Source: CAZLLV01 sp964560325
GTDB taxonomy: Bacteria; Acidobacteriota; Thermoanaerobaculia; Multivoradales; DATKCC01
Direction: 5' to 3'
Length of the DNA: 8,712 nucleotides
Assembly (NCBI GenBank): GCA_964560325.1
Contig: CAZLLV010000576.1
Span: 1 to 8,712 of the forward strand
Shown here: in pieces, positions 5,725 through 8,712 of the stretch
Layout of the letters: each line of letters opens with the position of its first letter
Numbering within the stretch: the stretch's first letter is position 1
Notes under the pieces: generated by a model
Database searches by the model: none
Told to the model about the DNA's origin: nothing
Seen by the model: only the letters and a program-made list of their open reading frames with translations
Program-made: the position numbers and the translations under genes

Positions 5725-5964
5725 ATGAATACAGTGAACATTCGGAATATCTCTATCAAGTGTGGTCACTGCCAGACCTACCAGACGCTCTGCCGCTACG
5801 AGCGGCGGGACGAGTGGAACGTCTACACCTACGAGTGCGAGAACGAGGTCTGCGATCCGGAAATCACCCGGACGCTGATCGAGGTGCCGGCCGAGATCGA
5901 CGAGTTCGCCCGGCGCGATCCGGGTTGGCGGGGCGGGCGCCGGCACGCCGGGGCGGAGGAGTGA
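5725..5964 (+). CDS. Small four-cysteine (zinc-ribbon-like) hypothetical protein
   Basis: A 79-aa protein; ATG at 5725 with GGGG (5713-5716) about 8 nt upstream as a fair ribosome binding site. Codons end mostly in C/G like the neighbours, supporting a real gene. The N-terminal half has IKCGHCQTYQTLC (Cys13, Cys16, Cys23) and YECENEVCDPE (Cys38, Cys43), so CxxC plus Cx4C could bind one zinc in a small beta-ribbon. The C-terminus is acidic then arginine/glycine-rich (RRDPGWRGGRRHAG). No signal peptide or membrane segment is present, so it is probably cytoplasmic. It is divergent from the VWFA gene and 139 bp before the dehydrogenase gene. I do not recognise the family; a regulatory or nucleic-acid/protein adaptor role would be a guess. 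Confidence 0.75.
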   Translation: MNTVNIRNISIKCGHCQTYQTLCRYERRDEWNVYTYECENEVCDPEITRTLIEVPAEIDEFARRDPGWRGGRRHAGAEE

Positions 5965-5989
5965 GAGAGCGCCCGGGTGTGGTACCCTG

Positions 5990-6053
5990 CGGCCGCTCGG
6001 CGGCCGTCCACCGCACCGTCCGCCGGCCCACCCGCCGCGGCCCCTCGGGCCGC
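5990..6053 (+). other. Two GC hairpins in the leader before the dehydrogenase gene
   Basis: Between the small cysteine protein and the dehydrogenase, CGGCCG (5990-5995) pairs with CGGCCG (6001-6006) across a 5-nt loop. GCGGCCC (6037-6043) also pairs with GGGCCGC (6047-6053) across a 3-nt CTC loop. The first could end the upstream transcript; the second sits 50 nt before the ATG and could structure the leader. Neither is followed by a T-run. Confidence 0.35.
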
Positions 6054-6103
6054 CCCGAACCGTCAGCACCGCCACACAGCACCAACGCGAGGGATCGAGA
6101 GCG

Positions 6104-7201
6104 ATGAAGAAGATCGTCCATGTCGTGGGGACCGGCACCATCGGCGAGCCCCTGATCGGTCTGTTCACGGATTTCCGCGCCGGCATGGGCATCGACGAGG
6201 TGACGTTCCACAAGCGCACCCCGCTCGCGTCGGACAAGGCGAAGCTCGACCACCTGATGGCGCGCGGCGCCAAGCTGGCGGCCGATCCCGAGATGCGCGA
6301 CGAGTTCGAGAAGCTCGGCCACGTGGTGAGCTACGACGCCGAGGAAGCGCTCGAGCGGGCGACCGTGGTGATCGACTGCACGCCGGCGGGCAACGCCAAC
6401 AAGGAGCAGTACTACTCGAAGCTCGACGGGCCGCGCGGCTTCCTCGCCCAGGGCAGCGAGTTCGGCTTCGGCAAGCCGTACGCCCGCGGCGTCAACGACG
6501 CGGCGCTCGACGCCGACGCCGACCGCTTCGTCCAGATCGTCTCGTGCAACACGCACAGCATCACGAACATCCTGAAGACGCTGTGCGACGAGGGCTGGGA
6601 GGGGCCGGAGAACGGGAGCGCCGACGGCGGCCCCGGCTTCAACCTCGAGCGCGCGGTCTTCGTCTGCATGCGGCGGGCGAACGACATCACCCAGGTGTCG
6701 AGCTACCTGCCGTCGCCGCAGGTCGGCACGCACAAGGACGCAGACTTCGGCACCCACCACGCGCGCGACGCGCACGCCCTGTTCGAGACCCTCGACCTCG
6801 ACCTCGACCTCTACTCGAGCGCGGTCAAGCTCAACACGCAGTACATGCACTCGCTCTGGTTCCACCTGACGGTCAAGCGCGACGTGACGGTCGAGGAGCT
6901 CTCCGCCCGCTTCCGGTCGAACGCCCGGGTGGCGATGACCGCGAAGAAGGACGCCAACCTGATCTTCAGCTTCGGCCGCGACCACGGCTACTACGGCCGC
7001 ATCCTGTCGCAGGTCGTGGTGGTCGAGCCGTCGCTCGCCGTGCGGCGGGGACGCGAGGTCTTCGGCTTCGCCTTCACGCCCCAGGACGGCAACTCGCTGC
7101 TGTCGTCGATCGCGGCGGCGCTCTGGCGGATCGAGCCGAACTGGGACAGCGTGCAGGAGCGGTTGAACGTCATCCGGCGCTTCATCTACCGGGAGATCTG
7201 A
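6104..7201 (+). CDS. Archaeal-type (type II) glyceraldehyde-3-phosphate dehydrogenase homologue
   Basis: A 365-aa protein; ATG at 6104 with GAGGGA (6089-6094) 9 nt upstream. The N-terminus VHVVGTGTIGEPL (residues 5-17) is a Rossmann nucleotide-binding loop. VVIDCTPAGNANKEQYY (88-104), the AQGSEF segment and IVSCNTHSIT (145-154) parallel the type II GAPDH of archaea, whose nucleophile lies in SCNT; here that is Cys148. MRRAND (189-194) matches the family's RRA-x-D phosphate-binding stretch. FGTHHARDAH (215-224) carries the His pair expected of the general base. Such enzymes oxidise glyceraldehyde 3-phosphate with NAD(P) and phosphate. It is longer than the usual 335-340 aa, with a Gly/Glu-rich insert at about 163-178, and is divergent, so substrate may differ. 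It leads a three-gene cluster. Confidence 0.75.
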   Translation: MKKIVHVVGTGTIGEPLIGLFTDFRAGMGIDEVTFHKRTPLASDKAKLDHLMARGAKLAADPEMRDEFEKLGHVVSYDAEEALERATVVIDCTPAGNANKEQYYSKLDGPRGFLAQGSEFGFGKPYARGVNDAALDADADRFVQIVSCNTHSITNILKTLCDEGWEGPENGSADGGPGFNLERAVFVCMRRANDITQVSSYLPSPQVGTHKDADFGTHHARDAHALFETLDLDLDLYSSAVKLNTQYMHSLWFHLTVKRDVTVEELSARFRSNARVAMTAKKDANLIFSFGRDHGYYGRILSQVVVVEPSLAVRRGREVFGFAFTPQDGNSLLSSIAAALWRIEPNWDSVQERLNVIRRFIYREI

Positions 7202-8076
7202 TCGCTCCCGAGACCCTGCAACTCGGTCAGCTCCGCATCCAGGGAGCGTCGCGCGCCGGGACCGAAACCTGGTTCCGCGTGCACCCGCCGGGGCTCGCCT
7301 TCGAGGCCGGGCGCGGCGAGCCCCGCGTCGCCGGTGCCGCGGACGTCTTCCTCTCGCACGGGCACCTCGACCACGCCCTCGGCGTGCCCTACGTGCTCTC
7401 GCAGCGCACACGCCACCAGGGCGTGGGCACCCGCCTCTTCTGCCCCGCGGCAGTCGCCGCACCGCTCGAGGACCTGATCGCCGCCGCCGGCCGGCTGGAG
7501 GCGACCGACTACGACTATCGCCTGACCGGTCTTTCGCCCGGCGACCGGGTCGATGTCGGCCGCGAGCTGATGGTCGAGGCGTTCGCCACCGATCACGTGG
7601 TGCCGAGCCTCGGCTACCACCTCGTCTCGCGGCGCGAGCGGCTGCGCGAGGAGCACCGGGGACGGCCGGGCCCGGAGATCGCCCGCCTGCGCACCGAGGG
7701 GGCGGCCGTCACCGACACGGTCGAGAGCCTCCTGCTGTCGTACTGCGGTGACACGGGCGCCGGCGTCTTCGAGAGCGAGCCGCGCCTCTACGAGAGCCAG
7801 GTGCTGATGGTCGAGTGCACCTTCCTCGACGAGCGCAAGCGGGCGAGCGCGGCCGAGTACAAGCACCTCCACTTCGAGGATCTGGTCGAGCGCGCCGGGC
7901 GTTTCCGCAACCGCGCGATCGTCCTCCACCACCTCTCCCGCCGGCACAAGCCGTCGGAGCTGCGCGAGGCGGTCGACCGGCGGCTGCCGGAGCTCGCGCC
8001 GCGGATCCACGTCCTGGGAGAGGTCGCGCGCCGGCCGTCGCCGGCCGAGGCGCTCTCGCCGGAGACGGTCGGGTGA
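7198..8076 (+). CDS. RNase Z-like metallo-beta-lactamase-fold hydrolase, probable non-canonical start
   Basis: A 292-aa protein if read from CTG at 7198, which overlaps the preceding stop as CTGA. The metal-site residues of RNase Z occur in order: SHGHLDHALG (His54, His56, Asp58, His59), ATDHVVPSLGYH (His133), CGDTG (Asp185), KHLHFEDL (His223/225) and LHHLSRRH (His245). The segment at about 150-170 (GRPGPEIARLRTEGAAVTD) resembles the RNase Z stretch between the metal motifs. RNase Z trims tRNA 3' ends; relatives also act as phosphodiesterases. No in-frame ATG, GTG or TTG exists upstream for a long way; the first GTG (7279) would cut off the family's first strands (LQLGQLRIQGASRAGTETWFRV). Start is therefore CTG 7198 or ATC 7201, with GGGAG at 7191-7195. 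The stop overlaps the next gene's GTG. Confidence 0.8.
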   Translation: MIAPETLQLGQLRIQGASRAGTETWFRVHPPGLAFEAGRGEPRVAGAADVFLSHGHLDHALGVPYVLSQRTRHQGVGTRLFCPAAVAAPLEDLIAAAGRLEATDYDYRLTGLSPGDRVDVGRELMVEAFATDHVVPSLGYHLVSRRERLREEHRGRPGPEIARLRTEGAAVTDTVESLLLSYCGDTGAGVFESEPRLYESQVLMVECTFLDERKRASAAEYKHLHFEDLVERAGRFRNRAIVLHHLSRRHKPSELREAVDRRLPELAPRIHVLGEVARRPSPAEALSPETVG

Positions 8077-8712
8077 GCGCCGAGCGCGTGCCGCGTGGCC
8101 TCGCGCTCGCGGAGGTCGACGAGGTCGAGCTGCGAATCGACAAGCTGGTCGCCGGCGGCGACGGGTTCGGGCGTTGGGAAGGCGTACCGCTCTTCGTCCC
8201 CCGTACGGCGCCGGGGGACCTGGTGCGGGTCCGGATCACCGAGCGCCGCCCCGACTTCGGCCGCGGCGAGGTGATCGGCCTGCTCGAGCCCGGCCCGGGC
8301 CGCCGCGAGCCGCCCTGCCCCTACTTCGAGCGTTGCGGCGGCTGCGACCTCCAGCACATCGAGGACGCCCTCCAGGTCGAGCTCAAGGCGGCGGCGGTGA
8401 TCGAGACCCTGGAGCGGCTGGGCCGGCTCGATGTCGCCGGGCTCGCCGAGCCGCCCGAGGTGATCGCCGCCGAGCCCTGGGCGTACCGCCTGCGCACCCA
8501 GCTCCACGTCGATCCGAGCGTGCCGCCGGCCGGTGTCGCCGCGGCCGACGAGCCGGAGGGCCCGGCGGTCGGCTACTTCGAGCGCGGCAGCCACGATCTG
8601 GTGGCGGTCGACCGCTGCCCGATCCTGGTGCCGGAGCTCGAAGAGCTGCTGCCCGTGCTGCCGGGGAGGCTGGCCGGGATGGAGCGTCCTCCCCGCCGGC
8701 TCGACCTCGCCG
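8073..8712 (+). CDS. rlmD: 23S rRNA (uracil-C5)-methyltransferase, RlmD/RumA type (3' partial)
   Basis: The first 213 codons of a TrmA/RumA-family enzyme cut by the window edge. GTG at 8073 overlaps the previous TGA (GTGA), indicating translational coupling. Residues 16-72 form a TRAM domain (VELRIDKLVAGGDGFGR, then VPLFVPRTAPGDLVRVRI). The iron-sulfur cluster cysteines are in PCPYFERCGGCDLQHI (Cys82, Cys88, Cys91) and VDRCPIL (Cys182), spaced as in E. coli RumA. YRLRTQLHV at 138-146 is typical of the family start of the RNA-binding/central domain. The S-adenosylmethionine-binding catalytic domain lies beyond the window. The enzyme makes 5-methyluridine, usually at position 1939 of 23S rRNA, but relatives modify U747 or tRNA, so the exact site is uncertain; the family is firm. 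Confidence 0.9.
   Translation, partial: MSAERVPRGLALAEVDEVELRIDKLVAGGDGFGRWEGVPLFVPRTAPGDLVRVRITERRPDFGRGEVIGLLEPGPGRREPPCPYFERCGGCDLQHIEDALQVELKAAAVIETLERLGRLDVAGLAEPPEVIAAEPWAYRLRTQLHVDPSVPPAGVAAADEPEGPAVGYFERGSHDLVAVDRCPILVPELEELLPVLPGRLAGMERPPRRLDLA

Noticed and set aside
5977..7197. Upstream continuation of the RNase Z-like frame through the dehydrogenase gene
   Set aside because: The residues before 7198 are arginine/alanine-rich out-of-frame readings of the dehydrogenase, not a fused domain.
5864..7462. Long open frame on the minus strand opposite the dehydrogenase gene
   Set aside because: It is a high-GC antisense shadow: the translation is low-complexity and rich in Arg, Val and Ala, with no recognisable domain, while the plus strand encodes conserved enzymes.
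1..8712. tRNA or rRNA genes, CRISPR arrays, transposase genes
   Set aside because: No cloverleaf, rRNA segment, spaced direct repeats or transposase motifs were seen on either strand by eye.

Overview
The window is very GC-rich, with codons mostly ending in C or G. Several genes point to Acidobacteriota, possibly the Thermoanaerobaculia/Holophagae side. The clues are a secreted VWFA protein of the acidobacterial 'VWFA-related' type, an Rhs/YD-repeat protein carrying a beta-rich inserted domain, and an OmpA-type lipoprotein. This taxonomic reading is inference; there is no rRNA or other phylogenetic marker here.

Layout. (1) 1-2586, plus strand: the 3' part of a large Rhs/YD-repeat gene that enters from the left edge. 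It ends in a cysteine-rich C-terminal domain with a DUF6973-like motif. A small membrane-anchored protein with a BamE/SmpA-like region follows 16 bp later. The payload domain and this small gene have clearly more A/T-ending codons than the Rhs core, which suggests an exchangeable effector/immunity-type cassette. (2) 2700-3666: a Uma2-family PD-(D/E)XK protein (plus) convergent with an XRE-type regulator (minus). The regulator has a good sigma70-like promoter placed so that the mRNA would be leaderless, and a perfect inverted repeat lies just upstream of it. (3) 3959-5670, minus strand: a secreted VWFA protein followed by an OmpA-family lipoprotein, a probable envelope pair, with a strong hairpin just after the lipoprotein stop. 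(4) 5725-5964, plus strand, divergent from the VWFA gene: a 79-aa protein with a four-cysteine, zinc-ribbon-like pattern. (5) 6104-8712, plus strand: three tightly packed genes, namely a homologue of archaeal-type (type II) glyceraldehyde-3-phosphate dehydrogenase, an RNase Z-like metallo-beta-lactamase-fold hydrolase, and the 5' part of an RlmD/RumA-type 23S rRNA uracil-C5 methyltransferase. The last two junctions are 4-bp stop/start overlaps (CTGA, GTGA), so the three genes are probably translated as one operon joining a metabolic-type dehydrogenase to RNA-processing and RNA-modification enzymes.

The points most worth a second look are the Rhs payload plus downstream gene, the divergent type II GAPDH-like protein, the RNase Z-like gene without an ATG/GTG/TTG start, and the leaderless promoter plus palindrome at the XRE gene. 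I saw no tRNA, rRNA, CRISPR array or insertion sequence.
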